A DNA stretch of 64,000 nucleotides from Ascaris suum (Eukaryota; Nematoda; Chromadorea; Rhabditida; Ascarididae): positions 9,246,817 to 9,310,816 of the forward strand of contig CM024169.1 in the NCBI GenBank assembly GCA_013433145.1, given 5' to 3'. The notes beneath the pieces were generated by a model, which was not told where the DNA came from, did no database searches, and saw only the letters and a list, made by a program, of their open reading frames with translations. The translations under genes and the position numbers were made by a program. Each line of letters opens with the position of its first letter. Positions within the stretch are counted from its first letter, which is position 1. Of this stretch, positions 54,201 through 64,000 are shown one piece after another.

Positions 54201-55944
54201 ACCTTACACCACAAATTTGACATGGCAACTGTCATTCATTTGCAAGGCTGTCACACATGTGCACATTTGAATACTTAAACTCGATGCTGACTTTGCGCCG
54301 TCGTTAGGGACGTTCATGCCAAAAACAAGGAACAACGGGAAGGAATCGCATATTGCACTAAGATCTGTGTACAAGAGTGGGTAAATGCGGTTCAGAATGT
54401 AGGACGCAGAAATCATCGGCTCTCATATATTGCAAGTTTATTATGGACCTGAAACCTCCAATGAAATTTTTTTGGAGATTTCATTTCAAAACCTGAAATT
54501 TCATCCGTTCACTGGGAGACAGATTTTGCCGGAAGAAACAATCTTTCTTCATCCTCTCTATTCCGGCGTCCTGCGTTTCATGGTCTTTTAGAGATAGCGT
54601 TGACGTTCACTGATGGACGGGAATTAAAATCTTGATTTCTTGCTGACATCCGCTGCGAATGGAAGGGCGAGGATCACGTCAAAGTGTGAAAGAGAAGGAA
54701 AGTGCTAGCAGTGGCACCCAAACTTTTGAACATAACTCATAAAGTGAATGAATAAAAAGAGAAAGCCAGAAAGACGAAGCAAATTCGATCCTTCCTTTGT
54801 TGGTCTGAATGATGCGGTAGTATGCAGCTATCGCAAGCATTTAGTTCTACAAGTCTCTATTTGTATGCGTCCAGTTTCTTCCCACATAAAAAGTGATAAC
54901 TGCAGATCCATTTTGCTGTTTGTTTGTGCACTTTCGATGAAATTTTTGGGGATGATACTGGGCTCCTTCCTTCATTCCCAAATAAACCCAAAGGATGCTT
55001 TAAAATTCCCTGGGAATAACCTCGCAGGATCGATTCCCGGAAGGAGGAATTCTCTTTCGTATGTTAGATATATTCGCTTTACTACTCGTAAAAATTAGCC
55101 ACAACCACAAGCTCAGGAACAACACCTTGGAGATGATGTTTCGTCGGTCTTATCGCAAGGGGGAACCAAATTTTAGTGAAATGCTTTCTAACTAGACCAC
55201 ACGGTTCGCTTTGAAAGCATGTAACTAGATCGTCATAAAATATCAAATCCCACTACGGAGGCTTCCTCCGTAATTTCAAGGCACCGTCCAGAATTCACAA
55301 GCTGTGATTTTCGGAAACGCAGAGGCCTAGATGATTCTGTCTTTCATTTCGAAAACCTTCAGCCTCATCTGTAGTGTACTACATGGTTAATGATAGAGAT
55401 GGACTCAAGCGCCATTATCTATACCCCGTGACTATAATACCATGTAAGGTGCGCCTACTTCGCGTTGCAAAGTAATGCAGTATTTCACCTCCAAACGTAG
55501 ATTTCAATGCCGGTCTCGCTCACGGCGGAGCTCGAGTTCGAGAAGTCACTAAGTTGTCATTGAGCAGTTGGCAATTCAGTGAGAAAGGCTTTTCCATATG
55601 CGTTTCATAGTTCCAAACTATTGCATCCATCGATCTCCACTACAGTACCATTGTGGTTCTGTTATTTTGCTCTTTAAAAGATGTTTTGCATACGTAATAA
55701 CAGCCTGCCTGTATGTATTGCGAATAGGATGTGGAATATGTATATGTTTGAGCACACAACTTCCATCTTTGGAGACGAGGCGCGGCTGAGTGGGCTCGAT
55801 GACGAGCATAGGTGTCTTGATGGCACCATTGTTGCTGTCCATCAGAGACGCCTCGCTCTTGGCGCCCAAGGAAGCGTCCCCGTCTGCGATCAGCTCGTCC
55901 TCGCTGGGCCGCCTACCGCGCAGCCCGCCGATCAAACCAAACAC
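45052..55944 (-). CDS. irk: Inward-rectifier potassium channel (Kir/IRK), nine exons, 5'-partial
   Basis: Exons in transcript order: 55709-55944, 53629-53761, 51654-51718, 50616-50651, 49607-49736, 48039-48191, 47533-47615, 46337-46516 and 45052-45205. They give 389 aa with every phase matching. Visible parts are the N-terminal RLVSKDGSCVL strand, TM1 (FILLVFAGGFLLSWVFFGFL), extracellular Cys131 and Cys163 (the family disulphide), the pore with TIGYG at 151-155, TM2, the PIP2-contacting RPKKRR, and a cytoplasmic domain with HVIDEQSPLHGL, VEGIVEATGMTFQARTSFLP and EIRWG. Kir channels are plasma-membrane tetramers that set the resting potential. At the pore-lining TM2 site where strong rectifiers have Asp (D172 of Kir2.1), this protein has Gln181. 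Two introns use GC donors. The exon at 55709 starts with an acceptor, so a 5' exon may be missing; an internal ATG at 55842 is the other possible start. Confidence 0.95.
46337..46516 (-). CDS. irk: Kir gene exon 8 (cytoplasmic domain core)
   Basis: The acceptor is TTATTCAG and the donor CG|GTTCGT. It reads PIIVRHVIDEQSPLHGLTRD, then TLPHAEFELIMTVEGIVEAT and GMTFQARTSFLPSEIRWGC, with split codons for Met before it and Arg after it. The HVIDExSPL and GIVEATGMTFQARTS blocks are diagnostic of Kir channels. Confidence 0.97.
47533..47615 (-). CDS. irk: Kir gene exon 7 (cytoplasmic domain; weak acceptor)
   Basis: It reads ERRFKGALLDVDLVVPFKED, then EEIRIGP plus two bases of Met. The donor is AT|GTTTGT. 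The acceptor that keeps the frame after exon 6 is CCGTGAG, which is a poor match to nematode acceptors. Better-looking AGs upstream are in the wrong phase. A second in-phase AG, TTCAAG before GGTGCA, would shorten the loop by five residues. The body of the exon is secure; its start is not. Confidence 0.82.
48039..48191 (-). CDS. irk: Kir gene exon 6 (start of cytoplasmic domain)
   Basis: The acceptor is CATTTTCAG and the donor CAG|GTAAGG. It codes for 51 whole codons: EIRFSQVAVIGPVDEHDRRP, then TLMIRIADIQKRLFLAESHV and RLYMACSRLNQ. This matches the Kir segment FSxxAVI..LMFRVGNLR..HLVEAHVR. Confidence 0.95.
49607..49736 (-). CDS. irk: Kir gene exon 5 (TM2 and PIP2 site)
   Basis: The acceptor is TATTATAG. 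It completes Arg and reads YMTEVCPPAFLVLCVQLIVG, then VLLQTMLGGIVVAKVLRPKK and RRQ. It holds the second disulphide cysteine, the pore-lining helix and the basic RPKKRR motif that contacts PIP2. The donor is CAG|GCAAGT, a textbook GC-type donor. With it, the linker to the next exon has the same length as in Kir2.1. Confidence 0.94.
50616..50651 (-). CDS. irk: Kir gene exon 4: 36-nt exon with the selectivity filter
   Basis: The acceptor is TTGTTTTAG and the donor CG|GTTAGT. It codes for only LESQHTIGYGY plus split codons for Ser before it and Arg after it. TIGYG is the potassium selectivity filter of Kir channels. Both split codons are completed correctly by exons 3 and 5 (Ser and Arg). Confidence 0.93.
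51121..51300. other. GC-rich island inside Kir intron 3
   Basis: About 180 bp markedly richer in G and C than the intron around it, with little internal repetition. The - strand is open across the half nearer 51121 (for example VVPCDLLHRPRSDETAGRND), but no good splice sites bracket it, and Kir exons 3 and 4 already join perfectly. The most likely identity is a fragment of a dispersed repeat or a non-coding element. Confidence 0.4.
51654..51718 (-). CDS. irk: Kir gene exon 3 (extracellular turret and pore helix)
   Basis: The acceptor is CTCTTTCAG and the donor AG|GTAAAC. It reads HREENKQCIANVHSLVSAFL, then F plus two bases of Ser. It holds the first disulphide cysteine and the AFLF start of the pore helix. 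Its 65 nt fit between exons 2 and 4 in phase. Confidence 0.94.
53629..53761 (-). CDS. irk: Kir gene exon 2 (slide helix and TM1)
   Basis: The acceptor is GTTGCAG and the donor AAG|GTGAGT. It completes Arg and reads NWFHLIIEDSWRFILLVFAG, then GFLLSWVFFGFLYYIIVLVS and GELK. The amphipathic NWFHLIIEDSWR is the interfacial slide helix, and the SWVFFG motif is typical of Kir TM1. Confidence 0.95.
55709..55944 (-). CDS. irk: Kir gene exon 1 of this model (cytoplasmic N-terminus)
   Basis: It follows an acceptor (CGCTTGCAG) and opens in phase 0 with VFGLIGGLRGRRPSEDEL. It runs through MDSNNGAIKTPMLVIEP to RLVSKDGSCVLKHIHIPHP and TY, ending in two bases of Arg. It is strikingly GC-rich. The donor is CAG|GCAGGC, a GC type. 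With that junction, the distance from DG in KDG to WR in TM1 is identical to that of Kir2.1 (31 residues). The only nearby GT would break the frame. Confidence 0.87.
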
Positions 55945-58900
55945 CTGCAAGCGTTACGTTTCTCGCATTCTGAAAATGAATATATCAGTTGAAGAAAAAC
56001 GCAAAAAAAGGCGAATAATAATCTATTAAAGTGAGGAGTAACTGTGCAACAACGCTTACGGAGAAACCTTCTCTGAGATATATAACACAATCGCGATTTT
56101 GCTTTTTTCCACATCCTGCCCACGTTTCTCAGCGATGAAACGAGCGCAACTTCACTTCACGTAAGCTACACTTCTGCATCTCGCTTGCATGAGCAACTAG
56201 ATTCACAAGTTGCCGACCAGTAATGAAATATACAAAATGGCACCATCATTTTTCAAATGATCCGGCCACTCGTTGATAAAACGTTTAAAAAAGTTTAACC
56301 TTTTTGTGAGCCGACCGATGGAAGATGAAAAACTAACTATTGTCAAATGCATGCAAATTTTAAAAGGACTTTAAATATTTCTAACATCTTCCGAAATTGA
56401 TAGGTGAACCGAAAAGTAAGAACAACAAGTAAATTAGAGGTATAGAGTGTAATTAACACAAGCTTCGTTATTCCAGCTTCAATAATTACCAAGATGAAAC
56501 TATTGTGCAAACATTCAAACGCATGCACGTACATGTTCATGCATAGTCTTGCAATAATGCGCTTCACAAATGTATACTTGTAAAAGCGCTGAAAGGCAAA
56601 AACCTAACAGAAATGCACCTTATCGAGAGGTATATTAGGAGGAGTAAAACAGCACCACGTTGATAGGTACTTAATCATACGGTCATTTCACAGATAATAT
56701 AAGAGTAGTCAATTCTTATGCTCTACGTCCGAACATTTTGGCAACAAAGCGGTTCTATGTCTATGGCAGCTCTTCGAATGAACAGCTTTGAGACGTCAAT
56801 GTGTGGGAATATTGCTTACCGAAACCAATTGAATCACATTTTTAATCGAAGTGCAAAACGTTCGCAGCTGAACTTACATGGCTGCCTTCCCTCTGTTTGC
56901 TACGTCTATTCGTTTATTTCAGCATTCAAGTTGTATCAGATCCAGATGCAACTTTTTTCGACTTGAGAAAGGAATGATGAAATTCTCGAGACATTTAAAG
57001 AATGGAAAATTTCATCAGTGAGCATTCTCAAAACTGCAAACTTATAATGAAATAACGTAATCGATTTAATAGGCGTTTCTGATCGTCGTTATAGATTGTC
57101 GGAAATGTTTCAGAAACGAAGGCAAGTGCAAACGCGAAATTTCTCGACGTATAGCATTAAGCTTCGCTCATAAATGCCTCTAGAAGTGAGGGCAAAGGCA
57201 CTATGAGAGTAGAGGCGGGTATGAAGATGTGGACAAGAAGCTTTCGCTAATGCAATGACGCATTTAAAGTGCCACAGGGAAGCATTTTTCTTCTACGATT
57301 CAGCCAGAGACTTCTTCAACGGACAACATTCCGCTTCCAAAGCGGCCGAGATGCTTTCGAACGTGCATTCGTTTAATGCATTACCCTCGTTTAAACAACC
57401 CTACTCCATGATTCCTTCGCACAGATGCACTACGATAGTGGTAATCTTGGATACGAATATGCATAAATGCTTTGACAGCTTAGAAGAGAGTAGCCGAGTG
57501 ATGAATGAACTTATGAAATTCATTTTCATTGAACGAAGATGAGAATAAGGGATCATAGGATACTGTCATAATGCTTCGATTGGCCTTGAAAAGTGGCTCT
57601 ATCCATCCAAATCTTTATTCTGCAACTAGCCTCCACCTTCCTACATCATAAAAACTTCCAGAATTGCGAAATGTATCGAAATGTTAGACACTCGACCACT
57701 ATCGCCTGGATATGACCTTCTGCCATGCAGATTGACAGACGCATCGCAAAAATAAGCAAATTCTCCTCAAACATGCTCACATGCTTGACATGGTTTCGTG
57801 TCGCTGAGCTTAAAGGCATTCATCTGTTAAAAAAAAATCCAAACTGAACGAAGGGATCAGCAGTATGCAATAATCGGATTAGTGCAGTCCAGCAAATAAG
57901 GAGTAGCGCGTACATGCCGTGAATTAAAAAATTCGCAGTTTGCTGGATTTTTCTTTTAGTCAATTGACAACAATGAAAGTGCAAAATAGAGGGACTGAGT
58001 AGAATACGAGTGGATTCAGCAACTTTCTATTGGAAATTTGTTGAATCAACTGCACCTAAACATAAGAAATCAAAGGAACTCTGTAAAAGCACACATTTGA
58101 GTGAAGCAAGCTGAAGTACTGAACATGAGCATGGTATAAGCCAGTAACATCCTAACAGTTACTGCAAATTGCTGATAAGTACAGCTTCGTGTGATCAGGT
58201 TCTGCATGCATCAGTGCCTAGAATGCATATGATCAGGACCGTTTCTATTATGAATACGACGATAAAATTCATTGATAACTCATCGCTGACTCAGCGTTTA
58301 GATGCTATACTACAATATGAGGTTTCCGTAAATCGTTGATTTGAGAAGGGGTGGAAGATGTGGGAGAAGCATGAAAAAAGCACCACAGAGGTGCCTGTCC
58401 TATTGTCGTCTTTTTGCATCGTTTAATTTTCGGCGGCTTAAGTGATCATGTTTATAGCATCACATTTTTGGCTGAAAGAAAACGGTTGCCAAAAAAACAA
58501 TATGAAGAAATGAAGAGTGTAATAAACTCGCCCCATTTTCAGTAGTGTAGGAACTCTCCATTTCACGCGAACAGCGTCGAAATTGTTGGTGGGATGGATG
58601 CTCGATTACAATAAGCCACAAGCAGTGGAACTTAGAGTCCGTGTATGAGCTGGCGACCGAAGCAGCACAAACGCTCCTTTCAGACGAGCAATGTTTCAGT
58701 GAGCCGTTTTTAACGCTTCTTTATAGCAGCTCAATGAAATATCTACAGCGCAAGCGATCTAGGCAAAACATTGCAACGCACTGCATTAACCTATTGTTTA
58801 GCACGTGCGAAATGTCAGGAACGTTCTTATTCGTTACAGAAATCAATGGAATATACACTCTTGCTAAAAATATATTTGCATAGTTGCTCTCAATCATAGA

Positions 58901-60607
58901 ATCGCATCTTTAAGATTCAAAAACATAAATCGTGAAGAGAAGTAAATAGAAATTATGTCCATATGCAAGCCGCAGTGGTTTATCCGATAGGCGATAATGT
59001 GAGATGATAACGAAAGTATTCATTTACGGTGTTCGGATATCGAAATTTGTCGAAATATTTACGGCGTTCGGATATGAAATATAACGAGAAATATTTAAGT
59101 GTTCCGAAAAAACAGATTTGTGATGTCCTGGCATACAAATCTATTGTAACCATAGAAATGATCCTCGAGAAAAAACTGATAATTTGATTGCAGTTATTAA
59201 TGAGTAAGCGTCGGATATAAGCAAATGAGTACTAGCAGCAAAAATGGCACTGTTTTCATGAGTAACGTGAAATAAAATTATTGTCCAATTCTTCGCTAAG
59301 AACGATATGTCTAAAAAAGAAAAAAAGAATCACTCTAACGAGCTATAACAACGGCAACATTTATCGTTTATAACATAAGAGCACGTTGAAGGTATTAGAC
59401 CGCTCTCATTTTTGCTGTAGATTTCTACACCGAAATCGTTTATTAGTTCTAACGATTAGGAGATAAGGCTACATTAATCGCATGATAAAAGCAAGCGGCT
59501 GGTGAATGTCTTAAACATAACAGCACGATAAAGACCATTTGCTTTTGTTAGCCAAGTTATCTAATCGAATACATTAATGTTGAAGAGTGCAGAATAAATG
59601 CTTTCCAGTAGATTCGATTCATTCTCCGAGTGAGAAGTAACAGGAAGTAACGCCCTCCGTTCACAGAAATACGAGTGAACAAATTTCAGGAGCAGGAAAG
59701 TGTTAAAGAGTGATCTACTGTGATTAAATGAGCTCCTGTGATCTCGGTCCTCCTCAGTTTGATTAGCAAGTTGATTTGCCCACAATTGTTTTCATTTCAA
59801 CGCATCTCTCCTCAGTGTGGACCATGATTTGCCATCGGGGCCGTAGCCGAATACATAAATAGGCTGCACTCTGATTACTGAACAGTGTTATTATTGTTGC
59901 TCATAATAAACGATCATAGTTATTCAATGAGGTCCGCTATAAGTTAAAACATGGACCTTCATAGGTTAAATTAATCTAAAAAATTTTTTAATGAGGTCTT
60001 TCATAAGCCAGAAACGGTCGCACAAAGTGCGCATATTTCCACAGGGAGTTGACAAAGTGGGACGAGAATGGGTACATGGAAGGATATGCTTATAAGATTC
60101 GTTAAAAGACGATAAACAGCCTAACAGATATTATAATTATTACTATGAAGATACTATTGTTATTATTTTTCTTGTTATATGACATATTTTTGTGATTCAA
60201 ACTGCAAAAGCACATGTAAAGAACATTTTTGCTGAAAGTAATTGAATAACTGTTTTTGTTGGAAGTTTTGTAGCGATAGAAATGCCACCTTTACGTTGAG
60301 ATGGAACATCCTCAATTCCTTTGAAGGCAAACTAATTGATTCAAGATATTAGCTTATTTCAGCGGAAAGCAGGTGTTTTTTGAGCGAGAAAAACGATTGT
60401 TTTTCGAAGAGATTGAGACCTCAGCACTATCCACTAGAACTGGGAGCACCAAGATATGTCCAATAATCCACCTGTGCAACTTATGTACTTACTAAACACT
60501 CTCTCATATTCATTTTTACCTGAAGAGTTCCTTTTTCCATTTCTTTTCTTTTCTACTTTTCTCTTCACACCTAGTTAAGTTGTCTGTACAGCTTCTTATT
60601 CTAACAG
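55945..60607. other. 5' flank of the Kir gene and spacer
   Basis: About 4.7 kb to the right of the first recognised Kir exon. A missing 5' exon or promoter of that gene should lie here or further right, but I could not identify it. The stretch holds a short tandem repeat (59022-59105) and a few chance open frames, such as 57255-57542. Confidence 0.5.
59022..59113. repeat. Short imperfect tandem repeat, about 35-bp unit
   Basis: Two adjacent units of the form ATTTACGGYGTTCGGATAT followed by an AT-rich part ending in CGAAAT or AGAAAT, then a diverged third start (ATTTAAGTGTTCCG). It is non-coding. Confidence 0.65.
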
Positions 60608-60679
60608 GACTATATGTTTCGTTGTGACGATGGCCCGCGCATAACTCGGGTGCACACATCAACGAATAAGGGCCGAAAC
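60608..60679 (+). CDS. Candidate exon with DDGPRI..VHT motif (copy 2)
   Basis: This is a second copy of the block at 899-970, with the same 72-bp length and the same borders (CTAACAG before it and GTG after it). It reads DYMFRCDDGPRITRVHTS, then TNKGRN. Sixty of 72 bases match copy 1, but 9 of 24 residues differ. The frame stays open beyond the block to a better donor (ATAG|GTAATC near 60700). No counterpart of the exon at 681-756 was found upstream of it. It may be an exon of a paralogous gene, a relic exon, or part of a dispersed repeat. Confidence 0.4.
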
Positions 60680-60739
60680 GTGCTCACCTTTGCTCTTATA
60701 GGTAATCTGTCAGCACCTAGTCTCCTAACAGTCGTCTAT

Positions 60740-60805
60740 TCCTTCTGTGTTTATGCTCACGATAGGCTTCCGTTCCTCTATCGTGAGCACAAAAACACAG
60801 AAGGA
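60740..60805. other. Near-perfect hairpin (possible small-RNA precursor or foldback element)
   Basis: The 26-nt arm at 60740-60765 pairs with the 28-nt arm at 60778-60805 around a 12-nt loop. The only flaws are a 2-nt bulge and adjacent mismatch in the middle of the stem (TGTTTATGCTC against GAGCACAAAAACA). The stem is too long and too regular to be chance. It is shorter than a typical animal pri-miRNA stem, so a foldback repeat is an equal alternative. It lies 60 bp after the exon-like copy at 60608-60679. Confidence 0.55.
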
Positions 60806-63800
60806 TTCTTTTTGTGTTTTTTTATTCTGTTCTCCTACAGCACCATTTCCTCTTGGCCTCTACTATTGTTATATATATTTCAGTACTACGTAGATGAAAA
60901 GGGCGCTTTAAGTTGTTAGCATTGTAATCGCGGAGAGATGATTATTGCTCAATCATAGGCAAATATGAGCGGTCTCATCTCAGAGTTGAACTATTTTAGA
61001 CGAGTAGGAAAAACGAAAGGTCTACAGTCGGAACGAACTCCGCCGTATTCATATGTCAGCACATTCGTTCTTTGCAATCGCAATTGTTTTTAGTTGCCGC
61101 TATCGATCACCCCTTTTTGATCGCCGATAAGCGATCCATTCTTTTACACTATAAGAATGCGTTGAAACAAAGCAATAATTGTTACACTTGTTAGCACCGA
61201 TATGCGTTGTTTGCTTTTATCTTCATCTTGGCCATGGTTGATATGAAGAAAGCTTTCCGTCGTAGCGATGTTGCAGCCTATAAGTGAATCGCCTAAAATG
61301 TTCTAATGAGGCAAACGCTGTGAAGCATCGCACTAACCAGGCTAGCCGGCCAGTAGAATCATACCGCCATCGAAGCAGTACAAATGTGCTCCAGCAACGA
61401 TAATGTTATCTCAGGATATGTAACCACTAGAGAATAATTTCGACATGTGCTAGAATCCATTCATCTCTCAAGATGAAATCGCTCCCCGTTGACAGCAATG
61501 AGTGGCCCGCATCCAAAGCGTTGCCGTCCGCAAATTTCCCTTGTCTTGAACACACACCAGCAATTTGATAGTCGATGCAATACAGTTTCATCTACTTTGC
61601 AATAACATAATACGTAATTGAATTATAAAATATCACGTGTACAAAATGGAAGCGGCTATAGAATCAGTTCATTTGTGTGCAATAAGCAATAAATTTGAGC
61701 CTTTTCGAGTCCTTCTGTAAAATGCTCCTTCTGTGGGTGAATCGAACGCTAATCAAGACTAGGAAATGTACAAGGTTGCGAGTTTGTATAAAACTGCAAA
61801 AATTCCAGTTGTGCATCATAGTCCATGTGCATTTGATGGTTTTGATTATGTCCCGATTTAGCTGGAAAGCTGTTCGTGATAGGTGGATGGCGCAAACATA
61901 AATTCCATGAGTGTGACTAAAAGATTTAAAATGTTTCACACCTCGTAATGTTCAAGGCCGGGTCGGCATTTGTTTGCTTAAGGATAAAGGTTGTCGTTCG
62001 ATATGCATTCTTTGGAAAGCAGAAAAGGAAATGGAATTCGAAAAACTTCAAACAGGTTGAATAAACGAGATCGATGTAAATATAAACGCTCCTTTACAGT
62101 TTTTTGGGAAAATGCTTGCAAAATGGGCCATTCAATAAAGAAAGAACTTCTCGCATTGAACCGATTTCCTCCAACAGTAAGGGATTTGCTTGAAAACGAA
62201 CGGATTTGCTCGAGCACGAACGCACTCACTCTAAAGTAGAAACCGCGACGCTTTAGATCAATCAGAGCTGATATAAAAAAAACGACGTACTACATTTCGA
62301 AAGAGAACTTGCATTAAATTCTATTCCTAACGTCGAAATGTGTTTTATGTAAGCCGAAAGAAATTATGCAAAAAAACGAAGAATGAAGACTGCTGTGCAA
62401 ATTACAAGCAGCTCTGTTTATTCATAATGTTCTCGTTCACATTGTTACTCTTCCAAGATGGTTGTATTCTACCGCATAAGGTGGTGATTCCTCGTACTAA
62501 ATTTCAAATCGAGCCAGCAATTTGAAAGAATTTGTGGTTACTCAAATGCTACTGGAAAATTACGTACTCTTAACCGTTGATCGGATTGTATTTCGCACCA
62601 ACCGAGTTGTAATGGTGCAATTGTCTGGATTAAAGAATCGAGTTTTTATATGAGGATTGGACGATCACTCAACTGAAATACAGACAAGTTAACGGGTCGG
62701 TCGGTTTTATCGTATCTCAGCGATTTATGGAATAGGTCAACAAGATCGCATAAACACATAATTCTGGCACGAATCTGATTTGCATAATGCCGTTCGAAGT
62801 TGATTTCGCAGAGTGCCCTAATCTACAGAATGGTTAAATATTCAAATTCTGCAACCCTAGCCTCATTGGCTCTCTATGAAAACTTCTAGCGATAAAAAAG
62901 GGCACCTGAACACACAGATCTACAAGATGGACGAACAGACGAACAAACAGAGAGAATCGCATTTATATCTCCGTATAAATGAAAGATATGAGGTCACCAA
63001 TAGTAAATGCAAATTTGCAGGAACGCATAAAAACAGAAGTGGGGGAAATGTCTTTTTTGATGATAAGAAGGAAGAGACCTGTCTGAGGAATCACTAATGC
63101 ATTCTCCAACAAGTGACCTACTTCTTGATTATTCGTAATGGATGCAGCAACGTCAAAGAAGCATATGAAATAACGATGCTGTCTTCGGTCCAAACGTTGC
63201 TCGAGCATTTGTCGTTTTTCATTGAAGCTTGCAGAAAAATGTTCTCGCCCTAAGGACGAATCAGTGCGTCAGTCGCATTCGACACTATCGAGAAATGTAA
63301 TCAATTACACAAGTGTAGGATATCACTCTTTCGCAAGCAAAATAAAGAATATCCAACGAATAGAAGCAAACCTTAAAAAAGAGATAAGGTACACGGTCAC
63401 GATGATCAATAAGGCAAAATGCATTAAGTGAAAACCCATAGAACTTCCTGAGGTCGGAATCGTTTAAGTGACTGGTGAAGGAAAAGGCAACAGCCGCAAA
63501 GATGATATCAATAGGAAGTTTATTCCTACTTGGACGACGCAGAGAAGAGGAATTATAAACTGAATTCGAAGCTGAGACTTTCAAGAACAATTGAAAGTTA
63601 TAAGCTTGTGATAATTACGTCAATCGGAATTAGGCAGCACTGAGTGAGATGCAACTCGAGAGCAACCATTTGCATTTGTAAAACAAATTATGAGACCTCA
63701 TCCGAAACTGTCACATTTGACATGATGTCAGACCAGAAATGTGCAGTCGACTTTGATAGCTTGAATTGAATAGACCGGAAAAAATTTATAGAACAATAGT

Positions 63801-64000
63801 AAACAATGGAGGTCCTCCTATAGTATTCAGTGCAACTATTCTGAATTGTCCGTAGAATGGAATTTGCCGCTTTAAACACTCCACATGGCATCACACTGAG
63901 TCTTCCATTTCAAAGGTAGTCCACGAACACTTAAAAATCTCTGATCGAACTAATTTCAAGACCCCGGTGGTAGGTGATGGGCATTCAGGCTTCAATGCAG
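60806..64000. other. Right-hand non-coding stretch
   Basis: About 3.2 kb in which I see no supported gene, RNA or repeat. Open frames reach about 100 codons (for example 63285-63590 on the - strand) without recognisable motifs. The last ten bases (TTCAATGCAG) would make a fair splice acceptor, so an exon could start just beyond the window. Confidence 0.45.

Noticed and set aside
57255..57542. A frame containing FFFYDSARDFFNGQHSASKA, faintly like the N-terminal helix-turn-helix of mariner transposases.
   Set aside because: The rest of the frame does not continue as a transposase, no catalytic motif is seen nearby, and no terminal inverted repeats were noticed.

Overview
This is eukaryotic, AT-rich DNA (by eye about 60% A+T) with short exons, GT-AG introns of about 0.4-11 kb and long gene-poor spacers. 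The two genes that can be read through their exons are a stomatin-family gene and an inward-rectifier potassium channel gene. Both resemble their nematode relatives most closely (UNC-1/MEC-2/STO and IRK families), so the window most likely comes from a nematode with an expanded genome, probably a parasitic species. No rRNA, tRNA, spliced-leader RNA, CRISPR array or intact transposon was found. Nearly all of the short open frames in the window look like chance.

Layout. 1-165 is a (TA)n microsatellite. 681-970 holds two short exon-like pieces of an unrecognised gene on the + strand. 971-16680 is about 15.7 kb with no gene I can support; it holds a minisatellite and simple-sequence tracts. 16681-37685 (+) is a six-exon stomatin/SPFH gene coding for about 333 aa. 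It has a Ser/Pro-rich N-terminal extension, a hydrophobic hairpin with the conserved proline, and a full PHB domain. 37686-45051 is the spacer between two convergent genes, with a poly(A) signal at 37737. 45052-55944 (-) is a nine-exon Kir channel gene coding for at least 389 aa, with its extreme N-terminus not found. 55945-64000 is mostly empty. It contains a second copy (60608-60679) of the exon-like piece seen at 899-970, and just after it a near-perfect hairpin (60740-60805).

How the genes relate. Stomatin-family proteins are membrane scaffolds that modulate ion channels and gap junctions. The stomatin gene lies tail-to-tail with a potassium channel gene, which is suggestive, but the sequence does not show a functional link. 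Both gene models were built by matching intron phases and by family alignment, and every internal junction keeps the frame.

Points of most interest: two apparent GC-AG introns in one Kir gene; a 36-nt exon carrying the potassium selectivity filter; a Gln at the rectification-controller site; the duplicated 72-bp exon-like block 60 kb apart whose differences are almost all non-synonymous; and the hairpin beside its second copy.
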